From Selenomonadales bacterium (lineage in GTDB: Bacteria; Bacillota; Negativicutes; Sporomusales; UBA7701), in NCBI GenBank assembly GCA_018434945.1, contig JAHDOI010000077.1:1-44659 (forward strand): a stretch of 44,659 nucleotides of DNA, given 5' to 3'. The notes below the pieces were generated by a model. It searched no databases and was not told the DNA's origin. It worked only from the letters and a program-made list of their open reading frames with translations. The translations under genes were made by a program, and so were the position numbers. Shown here piece after piece: positions 17,010-25,684 of this stretch (its first letter is position 1; every line of letters starts with the position of its first letter).

Positions 17010-18371
17010 ATGAATATTACAATTATAGGTACAGGGTATGTGGGTCTGGTGACCGGGGCTTGTTTGGCCGACGTCGGCAATAATGTTGTCTGCGTGGACA
17101 CAGACGAAAAGAAAATTGAGGCTCTGCGATCAGGTAGAGTCCCAATCTACGAACCCGGGCTGGAGACACTAATAAAGAACAACTATAGCGATGGCCGCCT
17201 TTCTTTTACTACTTCCCTGGATGACGTCGAGCAGGAAACCGACTTCTATTTTATCGCAGTCGGCACCCCTCAACGGCAGAACGGAGAAGCTAACCTCGAT
17301 TATATATACCAAGCGGTCGCTGAGGTGGGTCAGCACATTAGGGACTATTGCGTGGTCATCACAAAGTCCACCGTGCCAGTAGGAACGACTGACAACATCG
17401 AGCACTTGCTTCGCGCTGAACTAGCCAAGAGGGACGGCAGCATAGACATTGATGTGGTAAATAATCCGGAATTTCTTAAGCAGGGAGCGGCTGTGTCAGA
17501 TTTCATGAAACCCGATAGGGTAATCATCGGCTGTAAGGGTGATCGAGCAAAACATATGATGAGCCAGTTATACGCTCCTTTCGTACGGAGCCATGACAGA
17601 CTACTGTTCATGGACGCAAGGGCGTCGGAAATGACAAAGTATGCGGCTAATTGCATGCTGGCCACGAAGATCTCGTTCATGAACGAGGTAGCTATGATCT
17701 GTGAGCACTTTGGCGTCGATGTCGAAGAAGTGCGAAAGGGGATCGGATCCGACAGTAGGATTGGCTACTCTTTTATTTATCCAGGCTGCGGTTACGGGGG
17801 GTCCTGTTTCCCTAAAGACATCAAAGCCCTCATTCAAATGGCCAAAGAACGTAGCTTTGACCCCCAGGTACTGCTTGCCGTTGACAGTCGGAACGACACG
17901 CAAAAGCAAGTTCTTGTAGAAAAAGTTGTAAAGCGATTTGGCTGTGATCTGGCCGACCGGAAGTTTGCGGTGTGGGGACTGTCTTTCAAACCGGACACAG
18001 ACGATATGCGGGAAGCGCCCTCTGTCCCATTGCTAAGCGGTCTTATAAACTTTGGGGCGACAGTCGTTGCCTACGACCAGAAGGCCGTAAAGACTGCTGA
18101 GGCTGTCCTGCCGTCCGAATGGCGAACTCAGGGGCAGTTGATATTCGCTAAAGGACAGTACGAGGCGGTTGAAGGTGCTGATGCTGTAATCTTGGTAACC
18201 GAGTGGAAACCATTCCGATCTCCGGATTTTAAACAAATGAAGAAAAAGATGCGCCTTCCGGTTATCTTCGACGGGCGTAATCAGTACGATCCAAGGGTGG
18301 CTAAACAATATGGTTTTGAATATTACGGAATCGGACGGGGGAAAGGCAATGCGGAATATTCCTCTTGTTGA
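17010..18371 (+). CDS. ugd: UDP-glucose 6-dehydrogenase
   Basis: NAD-dependent dehydrogenase of 453 residues making UDP-glucuronic acid. N-terminal NAD motif [49 protein letters not shown] (the usual form is NPEFLREG); and the catalytic cysteine in [17 protein letters not shown] (about residue 262), followed by [15 protein letters not shown]. These are the standard Ugd/TuaD signatures and differ from those of the WbpA-type enzyme at 4188, so the window has two distinct uronic-acid pathways. An AGGAGAGGAA site precedes the ATG. It overlaps the following aminotransferase by 23 bases. Confidence 0.93.
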   Translation: MNITIIGTGYVGLVTGACLADVGNNVVCVDTDEKKIEALRSGRVPIYEPGLETLIKNNYSDGRLSFTTSLDDVEQETDFYFIAVGTPQRQNGEANLDYIYQAVAEVGQHIRDYCVVITKSTVPVGTTDNIEHLLRAELAKRDGSIDIDVVNNPEFLKQGAAVSDFMKPDRVIIGCKGDRAKHMMSQLYAPFVRSHDRLLFMDARASEMTKYAANCMLATKISFMNEVAMICEHFGVDVEEVRKGIGSDSRIGYSFIYPGCGYGGSCFPKDIKALIQMAKERSFDPQVLLAVDSRNDTQKQVLVEKVVKRFGCDLADRKFAVWGLSFKPDTDDMREAPSVPLLSGLINFGATVVAYDQKAVKTAEAVLPSEWRTQGQLIFAKGQYEAVEGADAVILVTEWKPFRSPDFKQMKKKMRLPVIFDGRNQYDPRVAKQYGFEYYGIGRGKGNAEYSSC

Positions 18372-19473
18372 TTTGTTAGCACAATATGAATACATAAAGG
18401 CAGAGATCCAAGAGAGGATAAAGGACGTCCTTGATACAGCTTCATTCATAATGGGACCAGACGTTAAGCTTTTTGAACAAGAATTCGCCGCTTACTGCAA
18501 AAGCCCGCATTGCCTGACGGTCGCGAACGGCACCGATGCGTTGCTACTAGCGCTAAAAGCTATTGGGATTTGCCCGGGTGACTATGTTATAACCGTTGTA
18601 AACACTTTTATTGCCTCTAGCGAATGTATTACCAACGTTGGGGCTCACCCAGTTTTTATTGATATTGACCCGAAGACATACTTGATAAATCCCGAAAAGC
18701 TGGAAGCAAAAGTAAAGGAGCTGTTAAACAAAAAGTTACCGGTTAAAGCAGTCATCGCCGTGCATCTTTACGGTCAGCCGTGCGACATGGATGCTATCAT
18801 TTCAATTGCCGGCAAATATAACTTAGCCGTAGTAGAGGATTCGGCCCAAGCCCATGGTGCTTTTTACAAAGGACGACCCGTAGGTAGTTTTGGTGATATT
18901 GCCTGCTTCAGTTTTTATCCGGGGAAAAATTTGGGGGCCTACGGTGATGCCGGTGCAGTTGTTACAACCAATGCTTCGGTCGCGGAAAGAATTGGAATGT
19001 TACGGAACCACGGTCGTAAAGGTGCAGATAAATATGAACATGCCGCCGAAGGTTATAACAGTCGCTTGGATACTATACAAGCCGCCGTGCTTAGAGTTAA
19101 GTTGAAGCATCTTGAAAAGTGGACCGAGCAAAGAATTGCCAACGCGGCTCTTTATTACGAGCTGTTGCAAGACTATCCAGCTGTTGTATTGCCGTTCGTT
19201 TCCGAAAATGTAAGGCACGTCTATCACCTATACGTTGTACGTGTACCAAATCGCGATAAGGTTATGAAAAAATTAACGACGAATGGTATAGCATGCGGTA
19301 TCCACTACCCTATACCATTGCATTTGCAACCAGCCTACCGTTATCTGGGGCATAAACCAGGGGATTTCCCGGCAAGTGAAGTGATTAGCAGCGAAATTCT
19401 GAGCCTTCCCATGTATCCCGAATTGACGGCGTCCCAGATTGAATATATCTGCGGTGTAATTAAAACCGTATAA
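18349..19473 (+). CDS. DegT/DnrJ/EryC1 sugar aminotransferase (second copy)
   Basis: PLP-dependent nucleotide-sugar aminotransferase of 374 residues. Seen: [48 protein letters not shown] with the PLP-contacting Asp, and the Schiff-base lysine in [16 protein letters not shown]. Close relative of the WbpE-like gene at 7358 and also similar to 3-keto-sugar aminotransferases such as FdtB. The substrate is unknown; it may duplicate WbpE or aminate another keto sugar, such as the WbpM-type product. The ATG at 18349 is chosen over an earlier in-frame ATG at 18310 because GGGGGAAAGG lies directly upstream and the homologous N-terminus begins there. The start lies inside the end of ugd. Confidence 0.88.
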   Translation: MRNIPLVDLLAQYEYIKAEIQERIKDVLDTASFIMGPDVKLFEQEFAAYCKSPHCLTVANGTDALLLALKAIGICPGDYVITVVNTFIASSECITNVGAHPVFIDIDPKTYLINPEKLEAKVKELLNKKLPVKAVIAVHLYGQPCDMDAIISIAGKYNLAVVEDSAQAHGAFYKGRPVGSFGDIACFSFYPGKNLGAYGDAGAVVTTNASVAERIGMLRNHGRKGADKYEHAAEGYNSRLDTIQAAVLRVKLKHLEKWTEQRIANAALYYELLQDYPAVVLPFVSENVRHVYHLYVVRVPNRDKVMKKLTTNGIACGIHYPIPLHLQPAYRYLGHKPGDFPASEVISSEILSLPMYPELTASQIEYICGVIKTV

Positions 19474-19508
19474 ATGAAAAAATCTATCAGATTGGAGTAA
19501 CAGACAGA

Positions 19509-20801
19509 GTGAATTTTTGGTTAATTACTGTCGGTGAGCCTTTGCCTCTTGATGGCAAAGACGTCCGATTGTATCGTACAGGACAATTGGCCAAACTTTT
19601 GGTCGATAGAGGCCACCAGGTGCTGTGGTGGACATCATCTTTTGACCATATAAATAAAAAACAGAGATGCGAAGATGACTTGAAATGTACCATCCAACCC
19701 GGACTAGACATTTATCTTCTGCATGCTTCAGCCTACTATGCGAACATATCCATGAAACGGCTCATTAATCATTTTTGCTTGGGGCGCAAGTTCTCCCACC
19801 TAACCAAACAAGAAAACAAACCTGATATCATTTTGGTTTCGTTGCCAACTTTAGAACTAGCATGGGAAGCAGTGCAATACGCTCATAATAACAATATCCC
19901 GGTAATTGTTGATGTAAGGGATTTGTGGCCAGATATTTTCTTGGATTTATTACCGGATTATTGCCGTTGGCTTGGCCGGGCTGCACTTTTGCCCCTCTTC
20001 CGTTGGGCAAGACTGGCATGTGCTGGGGCTACCGGTATTGCAGGAGTTACTCCAGCATTTGTCGAATGGGGGCTGAGATATGCCGGCAGGACTGCTGGGG
20101 CTTTCGACCGCGATTTCCCGCTTGGTTACAGTAGCCGTCGCCCAGATGATGCCGAATTACAGGCGGCTGAGCATCAATGGGCAACAAAAGGCGTTAGTCC
20201 CCGTGATGGTACTTTTGATATATGCTTTTTTGGTACTTTTGGCCATCAACTGGATATGGAGACAGTGTTGGCTGCTGCTAAGATCCTTGAGAAAGACACA
20301 TCTCGTAAATTCAGGTTTATTATCTGCGGGACCGGGGATAATGCAGAATCTTATAAAGAAATGTCAGCGGCAACTAAAAGCATCCTTTTTCCCGGCTGGA
20401 TTCGCGCCCCTGAAATATGGTGGTTGATGCGGACTGCTAAAGTAGGGTTGGCCCCATACAAGAGTACACCCGATTATGAGATGTCGATACCTAACAAAAT
20501 TATAGAGTACCTGTCGGCGGGGTTACCGATAGTAACCAGTCTCCATGGCACGACAGAAAAAATACTTGCCGATAACAACTGCGGGGTAGTTTACACAAAA
20601 GGTGATCCACAAGCGTTAACTGCAATACTGAGAAAACTGTACGATGACCGAAAAATGCTCACAGCGATGGCTAATTCTGCCATACAGGTTTACCAGGAAA
20701 AATTTGTAGCAGAGAAAGTCTATGCCGAATATATCGACCATTTGGAATATCTTAAATCGGAGTTTTGTGACAACCGGAATTGTCATACGATAAAGGAGTG
20801 A
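19509..20801 (+). CDS. Glycosyltransferase family 4 (WbuB-like)
   Basis: GT-B glycosyltransferase of 430 residues. The N-terminus MNFWLITVGEPLPLDGKDVR resembles WbuB/WbpJ-type enzymes. VIVDVRDLWPDIFLDLLP (about residue 133) and the donor-site region SIPNKIIEYLSAGLPIVTSL are typical of the subfamily that transfers amino sugars in O-antigen assembly. It starts with GTG at 19509 after TTGGAG. It is the last gene of the AT-rich block; composition switches to GC-rich within a few bases of its stop. Donor and acceptor unknown. Confidence 0.85.
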   Translation: MNFWLITVGEPLPLDGKDVRLYRTGQLAKLLVDRGHQVLWWTSSFDHINKKQRCEDDLKCTIQPGLDIYLLHASAYYANISMKRLINHFCLGRKFSHLTKQENKPDIILVSLPTLELAWEAVQYAHNNNIPVIVDVRDLWPDIFLDLLPDYCRWLGRAALLPLFRWARLACAGATGIAGVTPAFVEWGLRYAGRTAGAFDRDFPLGYSSRRPDDAELQAAEHQWATKGVSPRDGTFDICFFGTFGHQLDMETVLAAAKILEKDTSRKFRFIICGTGDNAESYKEMSAATKSILFPGWIRAPEIWWLMRTAKVGLAPYKSTPDYEMSIPNKIIEYLSAGLPIVTSLHGTTEKILADNNCGVVYTKGDPQALTAILRKLYDDRKMLTAMANSAIQVYQEKFVAEKVYAEYIDHLEYLKSEFCDNRNCHTIKE

Positions 20802-20805
20802 AACA

Positions 20806-21582
20806 ATGCCCGACTTCTCAACCGTCACGGAATTGGCTGGCGACGATGTATCCCAAGAACAGGTCGAAAGGATCTGCCACCGATACTATTGGGCCGGCGA
20901 GTACTGTGCCGACAAGGACGTCCTTGAAGTCGCCTGCGGGAGCGGCCAGGGGCTCGGCTACCTCTCCCGCATCGCCAACAGCCTGGCGGCCGGGGACTAT
21001 GACGCAAAAATCCTCAGCATAGCTAAATCACACTACGGCGACCGTTTCGAGCTAAAACAGTTCGACGCCCAGGACATGCCCTACGCCGAAAACTCCAAGG
21101 ACGTCATCATCATATTCGAAGCCTTATACTACATACCTTCGGCCGCTAAATTCGTTGCCGAATGCAAGCGGATACTGCGCCCCGGCGGCAAAGTTCTGAT
21201 CGCCAACGCCAACAAGGACTTATACGATTTCAATCCCAGCCCCTACACTTACGAATACCACGGTGTCGTGGAGCTGGAGCGCCTGTTTGCCGAGCATGGC
21301 TTCAAGGCCGAGTGCTTCGGGCACTTGCCGATCGGCGAAGTGTCGTTGCGGCAGAAGGTGCTAAGGCCGGTAAAAAAACTTGCCGTCGCCCTCGGATTGA
21401 TACCGAAAACTGCTGAAGGCAAGAAGTTCCTCAAGCGGCTTGTTTTCGGAGGCCTGGTAAAAATGCCGGCCGAAGTCACCGCAGGCATGTACCCATATGA
21501 AGAGCCGCTGCGGCTCGCGCCCGGCGTGCCGGACAAGGACCACAAGGTCATTTACTGCGCGGCCACTCTAATGCAAAAATAG
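20806..21582 (+). CDS. SAM-dependent class I methyltransferase
   Basis: Methyltransferase of 258 residues with the class I fold. Motif I is VLEVACGSGQGLGYLS (about residues 44-59), an acidic residue at the end of strand 2 lies in AAGDYDAKIL, motif II-like DVIIIFEALYYIPSA follows, and CKRILRPGGKVLIANANKD is the post-motif III strand. This matches Methyltransf_11-type enzymes found in polysaccharide loci. It would methylate a sugar (O or N) or the growing glycan; the target is unknown. It starts four bases after the preceding stop, at the sharp return to GC-rich codons. Confidence 0.82.
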   Translation: MPDFSTVTELAGDDVSQEQVERICHRYYWAGEYCADKDVLEVACGSGQGLGYLSRIANSLAAGDYDAKILSIAKSHYGDRFELKQFDAQDMPYAENSKDVIIIFEALYYIPSAAKFVAECKRILRPGGKVLIANANKDLYDFNPSPYTYEYHGVVELERLFAEHGFKAECFGHLPIGEVSLRQKVLRPVKKLAVALGLIPKTAEGKKFLKRLVFGGLVKMPAEVTAGMYPYEEPLRLAPGVPDKDHKVIYCAATLMQK

Positions 21583-21591
21583 GGAGGACCT

Positions 21592-22227
21592 ATGCTCAAA
21601 CGCCTCTTCGACCTCGTCTTTTCATCTATCGGCCTTATCTTTCTTTCACCGGTCTTCCTCGCCCTCGCCGTCGCCATAAAGCTCGATTCCCCCGGCCCGG
21701 TGTTTTACCGGGGCGTACGTGTCGGCCGCTACGGCAAACCGTTCCGCATCTTCAAATTTCGCAGCATGGTACCGAACGCCGACAAAATCGGCGCCGATTC
21801 CACCAGCGGCAGCGACATGCGGGTAACCAAAATCGGCCACATCATCCGCAAATTCAAATTCGACGAATTCTCCCAGCTAATCAACGTCTTCCTCGGCGAC
21901 ATGAGCATCGTCGGCCCCCGGCCGGAAGTGCAGAAATTCGTCGACATGTACACCGAAGAAGAAAAGGCCATCCTGACGCTCCGCCCGGGCATCACCGACT
22001 GGTCGTCGATCAAGTTCCACAACGAGGGCGACATCATCGAAGCCTCAGGCATCAAAGACGCTGACGAGGCCTACGCCCAACTGATCAGGCCCACGAAACT
22101 CAAACTGCAGCTCAAGTATGTACGCGAACACAATCTCTGGGTAGACATCAAAATCATCGTCTGCACCATCCTCACGCTGTTCTCCACCAGGACGGGCGGC
22201 GGGGTGGTAGGAGTACCCGAAATATAA
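21592..22227 (+). CDS. Initiating phosphoglycosyl transferase, PglC/WbaP catalytic-domain type
   Basis: Small monotopic phosphoglycosyl transferase of 211 residues (PF02397) that moves a sugar-1-phosphate from a UDP-sugar to undecaprenyl phosphate and so starts repeat-unit synthesis. One N-terminal re-entrant membrane helix (residues 5-28) is followed by KLDSPGPVFYRGVRVGRYG, FKFRSMVPNAD, the catalytic Asp-Glu in KFDEFSQLINVFLGDMS, and IVGPRPEV. The lack of the additional N-terminal membrane helices puts it in the short PglC-like group, which often accepts diacetamido or other deoxyamino sugars. AGGGAGGA precedes the ATG. In P. aeruginosa O5 the initiating enzyme is the unrelated WbpL, so this locus uses a different starter. 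Confidence 0.93.
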   Translation: MLKRLFDLVFSSIGLIFLSPVFLALAVAIKLDSPGPVFYRGVRVGRYGKPFRIFKFRSMVPNADKIGADSTSGSDMRVTKIGHIIRKFKFDEFSQLINVFLGDMSIVGPRPEVQKFVDMYTEEEKAILTLRPGITDWSSIKFHNEGDIIEASGIKDADEAYAQLIRPTKLKLQLKYVREHNLWVDIKIIVCTILTLFSTRTGGGVVGVPEI

Positions 22228-22270
22228 ATCTCAGTTTATTTGCCACACAAAAACAATACAAAGGGGAATT

Positions 22271-23383
22271 ATGTTAATGATCAACAAAGTCCGTTTCGTA
22301 AACCCGGTCAGAAACTACCACATGATCAAAGACGAAATCGACGCCGCCTACTTCGACGTCATGGAAAAAGGCGAATACATCGACCGCTCCCACCTCAAAC
22401 AATTCGAGGAAAACCTGGCGAAGTTCGTCGGCACCAAATACGCCGTCGGCCTCAACAGCGGCTACGACTCCCTACATATGTCCCTCAGGGCTGCCGGCAT
22501 CGGCGCCGGCGACGAAGTCATCGTTCCCGCCCACACATTTGTCGCCTCCTGCTCCGCCATCGTCAACGTCGGCGCCACCCCGGTGCTCGTCGACGTCACA
22601 AAAGACTTCAATATCGACTGCGACAAAATCGAAGAAGTCATTACCGAGAAAACAAAAGGCATCATGCCCGTCCACCTCAGCGGCTGGATGGCCGACATGC
22701 CGCGGGTCATGGCGATCGCCGAAAAATACAGCCTCGTCGTCGTCGAAGACGCCTGCCAGAGCCTCGGCGCCAGCATCGACGGCAAAATGGCCGGCGCCTG
22801 GGGCCTGACCGGCTGCTGGAGCTTCTATCCCTTCAAAATCCTCGGCGGCTACGGCGACGGCGGCGCCATCACCACCAACGACCCCGACGTGGCCGCTTTC
22901 GCCCGTCGGATGCGCTACAACGGCGAAGACCGCGAGACCGGCGAGTACTTCGGTCACGGCTTCACCTGCCTCCTGGACAACCTCCAGGCCGCCTTCCTCG
23001 ACGTCAAACTCCGCCACCTGCCGGAAGGCATCAAAAGGAGAAAACAAGTCGCCGCACGCTACAAAGAAGCGCTCAGCGACCTTCCGGACCTTCTCCTGCC
23101 CCACTACGACAAGCCCGGCTTCGACCACGTCTACCAGAACTACACCCTCAGATCCAAGCAAGGCAGCGAATTTTCCGATTACCTCAAAAAGAATGGCGTC
23201 GAAGTCCTGACCCAGTTCCGCAAGCCCTACTACAAGCATGAGGGCCTCAAGCTCGTCGACCGCGGCTTCCCCGAAACCGAAGCCTTGAGCCGCGAAGTTT
23301 GCTCACTGCCCATGAACGTCGAAACCAACGACGAAGAGATCGAATACGTCATCAAAGTCGTCCGGTCCTTCTACGGGAAATAA
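22271..23383 (+). CDS. DegT/DnrJ/EryC1 sugar aminotransferase (third copy)
   Basis: PLP enzyme of 370 residues. Seen: VGLNSGYDSLHMSLRAAG, DEVIVPAHTFVASCSAIV, VVEDACQSLGASIDG, the Schiff-base lysine in SFYPFKILGGYGDGGA, and a C-terminal VLTQFRKPYYKHEGL in place of the YPIPLHLQP seen in the other two copies. This C-terminal difference suggests a different substrate or even a dehydratase-like role. It follows the PglC-like gene, so it may make the initiating amino sugar. GGGGAATT precedes tandem ATGs at 22271 and 22277; the first is used. Strong C-ending codon bias. Confidence 0.87.
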   Translation: MLMINKVRFVNPVRNYHMIKDEIDAAYFDVMEKGEYIDRSHLKQFEENLAKFVGTKYAVGLNSGYDSLHMSLRAAGIGAGDEVIVPAHTFVASCSAIVNVGATPVLVDVTKDFNIDCDKIEEVITEKTKGIMPVHLSGWMADMPRVMAIAEKYSLVVVEDACQSLGASIDGKMAGAWGLTGCWSFYPFKILGGYGDGGAITTNDPDVAAFARRMRYNGEDRETGEYFGHGFTCLLDNLQAAFLDVKLRHLPEGIKRRKQVAARYKEALSDLPDLLLPHYDKPGFDHVYQNYTLRSKQGSEFSDYLKKNGVEVLTQFRKPYYKHEGLKLVDRGFPETEALSREVCSLPMNVETNDEEIEYVIKVVRSFYGK

Positions 23384-23442
23384 CCTAACCGTTCAGCCCC
23401 AATCAGAAAAAGATTTATGCTTAATAGCGGTAGGGAGGAACC

Positions 23443-24612
23443 ATGAAACAGCTTTCCAGAATAACCGAGACATTTTCCGAGTCCGTCATCCGGGAAATGA
23501 CCAGGATATGCGACGCCGCCGGCGGCTACAACCTCTCCCAGGGCTTCCCGGACTTCGAAAGCCCCCAGGCCATTAAAGACGCCGCTATCGCCGCCATCAA
23601 CGGCGGCCTCAACCAGTACCCCGTCACCTTCGGCGAGCCCGAACTGCGCGAAGCCATCAGCAAAAAAGTCCTCGCCTACAACGGCATCAAATGCGACCCT
23701 GTCACCGACATAACCGTCACCTGCGGCGCCACCGAAGCCATGATCGCCACCCTCAAGGCGATCATTAATCCCGGCGACGAAATCATCGTCTTCGAACCCT
23801 TCTACGAAAACTACGGGCCGGACGGCATCCTCTCCGGGGCCACCCCCCGCTACGTCACCCTCTACCCGCCGGAGTGGACATACCGGCCGGAGGAACTGGC
23901 CGCCGCCTTCAACGACAAAACCAAGGCCATCGTCATCAACACCCCCAACAACCCCACCGGTAAAGTCTTCACCCGCACAGAGCTTCAGGAAATCGCCGAC
24001 CTCTGCCTCAAGTGGGACAGCTACGCCGTCACCGACGAAATCTACGAACACATCCTCTACGACGGCGCCGAACATATCTCCCTCGCCGCGCTGCCCGGCA
24101 TGGCCGACCGCACCATCACAATCAACTCCATCTCCAAAACCTACTCCGTCACCGGCTGGCGGGTAGGCTGGGCGATCGCCGAGAAGTCGATCACCCAGCG
24201 CATCCGCAAAGTCCACGACTTCCTCACCGTCGGCGCGCCCACCCCGTTCCAGCACGCCGCCGCCGCCGCCCTCGCCTTCCCCCCCGAATATTACGCCGGT
24301 CTCCAGAGCCACTACGCCGAGGCCCGCCAGTTCCTCTACGACATCCTCGTCCAGGCCGGCTTCGAATGCTCGCCTCCAAAAGGCGCCTACTACATCCTCG
24401 CCGGCATCCAGGACCTCAAGCAAAAACTCGGTGCCGAAGACGACTTCGCCTTCAGCCGCAAGCTCATCGAAGTGGCCGGCGTCGCCACCGTACCAGGGTC
24501 GTCCTTCTACTCCGAGCGCAGCAAAGGCATCAACCAGGTCCGCTTCTGCTACTGCAAGAAATGGGAGACTCTCCACGCCGTCGCGGACTCGCTGAAGAAA
24601 CTTGCCAGGTGA
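23443..24612 (+). CDS. Class I/II PLP-dependent aminotransferase (aspartate/aromatic type)
   Basis: Fold-type I aminotransferase of 389 residues, of the aspartate/aromatic/methionine aminotransferase group rather than the sugar type. Seen: YNLSQGFPDFESP, GGLNQYPVTFGEPELREAI, TCGATEAMIATL (PLP phosphate), INTPNNPTGKVFT with the Asn that binds PLP, AVTDEIYEHILYDG, and the Schiff-base lysine in SISKTYSVTGWRVGWAI. It interconverts an amino acid and a 2-oxo acid. The adjacent E1 alpha/beta pair consumes 2-oxo acids, so it might supply that substrate; this is inference. GGGAGGA precedes the ATG. Confidence 0.88.
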   Translation: MKQLSRITETFSESVIREMTRICDAAGGYNLSQGFPDFESPQAIKDAAIAAINGGLNQYPVTFGEPELREAISKKVLAYNGIKCDPVTDITVTCGATEAMIATLKAIINPGDEIIVFEPFYENYGPDGILSGATPRYVTLYPPEWTYRPEELAAAFNDKTKAIVINTPNNPTGKVFTRTELQEIADLCLKWDSYAVTDEIYEHILYDGAEHISLAALPGMADRTITINSISKTYSVTGWRVGWAIAEKSITQRIRKVHDFLTVGAPTPFQHAAAAALAFPPEYYAGLQSHYAEARQFLYDILVQAGFECSPPKGAYYILAGIQDLKQKLGAEDDFAFSRKLIEVAGVATVPGSSFYSERSKGINQVRFCYCKKWETLHAVADSLKKLAR

Positions 24613-24655
24613 ATCGGAACCGGAAGGCAAAGACTAGAATGATCGAGGTGGAGTA

Positions 24656-25684
24656 ATGTCCGGGTCTATCAATTGCCCCCCGCAACCTCCTCAATTCCGC
24701 AATGACGGCCTGCGGCCTGACGAACACAGAAAGCTTCTTGCCACGATGATGCGGATCCGCGTCTTCGAGGAAAGAATAGCCGACCTTGTGCTCGAAAAAA
24801 AGATAATCACCCCCTGCCATCTCTACACCGGCCAGGAAGCCGTCGCCACCGGCGTATGCCACGCCCTGAACAGCGACGACTATCTCTTCGGCACCCACCG
24901 TTCCCATGGCCATTATCTGGCCAAAGGCGGCAACCTCAAAGCCGCAATGGCAGAAATCTTCGGCCGGGCCACCGGCTGTTCCAAGGGAAGAGGCGGCTCG
25001 ATGCACCTCGTCGCCCCCGAAGTCGGCATACTGGGCACATCGTCCATCGTCTCCGGCAGCATGTCCATCTCTGTCGGCACGGCGCTGGCCGAATCCATCC
25101 GCGGCTCGCAGCGGATCACCGTCGTCTTCCACGGCGACGGCGTTCCGGAGGAAGGCAGCTGGCACGAATCCGCCAACCTGGCGGCCGTCAAACGCCTGCC
25201 GATCATCTTCGTCTGCGAAAACAACCTCTACTGCACCCACCTGGCGCTGGACAAGCGCCGCGTACACGACAACATCCCCGAGATGGCGAAAGCCCACGGG
25301 TTCAAAACACTAGCCGCCGACGGCAACAACGTCCTCGAAGTTCTCGCCGCCGCGCGCCAAGCCGTTAAGACTGCCAGGGCAGGCGAAGGTCCCACCCTGA
25401 TCGAATGCCGGACCTACCGCTGGCGCGGCCACGTCGGCCCTAACTACGACGTCGACCTCGGGCTGCGCGACCAGCAGGAGATCGACGCCTGGAAGGACCG
25501 CTGCCCGATAAAGCATTTCGGCAACTTCCTGGTCGACGAAAAGATCATGACAAGGGCGGAAGTCGACAAGGTCTGGCAGGAGGCGTGCGCCGAAGTCGAG
25601 CAGGCCATTTCTTACTCGTTGGCCAGCCCGTACCCTGACGCCGCCGACGTGACCAAAAACGTTTACCGGGGGGCAGGTCAATGA
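24656..25684 (+). CDS. ThDP-dependent 2-oxoacid dehydrogenase E1 alpha subunit
   Basis: Alpha subunit (342 residues) of a pyruvate/branched-chain/acetoin dehydrogenase-type E1. Thiamine-diphosphate motif: HGDGVPEEGSWHESANLAAV (Gly160-Asp-Gly) ending about 30 residues later in CENN. Also seen: THRSHGHYLAKG with the active-site histidines, and GGSMHLVAPEVGILGTSSIV. No E2 lipoyl acyltransferase or E3 lipoamide dehydrogenase gene lies in the window. A normal dehydrogenase complex is therefore not encoded here, and the pair may decarboxylate a 2-oxo acid and transfer the resulting two-carbon unit. GAGGTGGAG precedes the ATG. Its stop overlaps the beta-subunit start (ATGA). Confidence 0.9.
   Translation: MSGSINCPPQPPQFRNDGLRPDEHRKLLATMMRIRVFEERIADLVLEKKIITPCHLYTGQEAVATGVCHALNSDDYLFGTHRSHGHYLAKGGNLKAAMAEIFGRATGCSKGRGGSMHLVAPEVGILGTSSIVSGSMSISVGTALAESIRGSQRITVVFHGDGVPEEGSWHESANLAAVKRLPIIFVCENNLYCTHLALDKRRVHDNIPEMAKAHGFKTLAADGNNVLEVLAAARQAVKTARAGEGPTLIECRTYRWRGHVGPNYDVDLGLRDQQEIDAWKDRCPIKHFGNFLVDEKIMTRAEVDKVWQEACAEVEQAISYSLASPYPDAADVTKNVYRGAGQ

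Larger units (their letters stand above)
8477..20801. other. AT-rich, probably imported block inside the polysaccharide locus
   Basis: Base composition drops sharply from wzx to the GT4 gene ending at 20801. I counted 23 G+C in the 60 bases from 10141, against 46 in the 60 bases from 42301. The block contains wzx, wzy, hisH, hisF, wbpG, a GT4, a Wzz-like gene, a WbpI-like gene, ugd, an aminotransferase and a GT4. Edges fall in the 3' end of wbpE (about 8340-8467) and between 20801 and 20806. Some genes inside (3' end of the GT4 at 13785, parts of ugd) are less AT-rich, so the block is a mosaic. Import is inferred. Confidence 0.6.

Noticed and set aside
22240..23241. Arg/Pro-rich forward frame overlapping the third DegT aminotransferase
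   Set aside because: Composition is a by-product of GC-rich codon bias in the real gene.
23371..24630. Long antisense frame of 419 codons opposite the class I aminotransferase
   Set aside because: It mirrors a gene with strong C-ending codons, has Gly/Val/Asp-rich low-complexity sequence and no recognisable motif.
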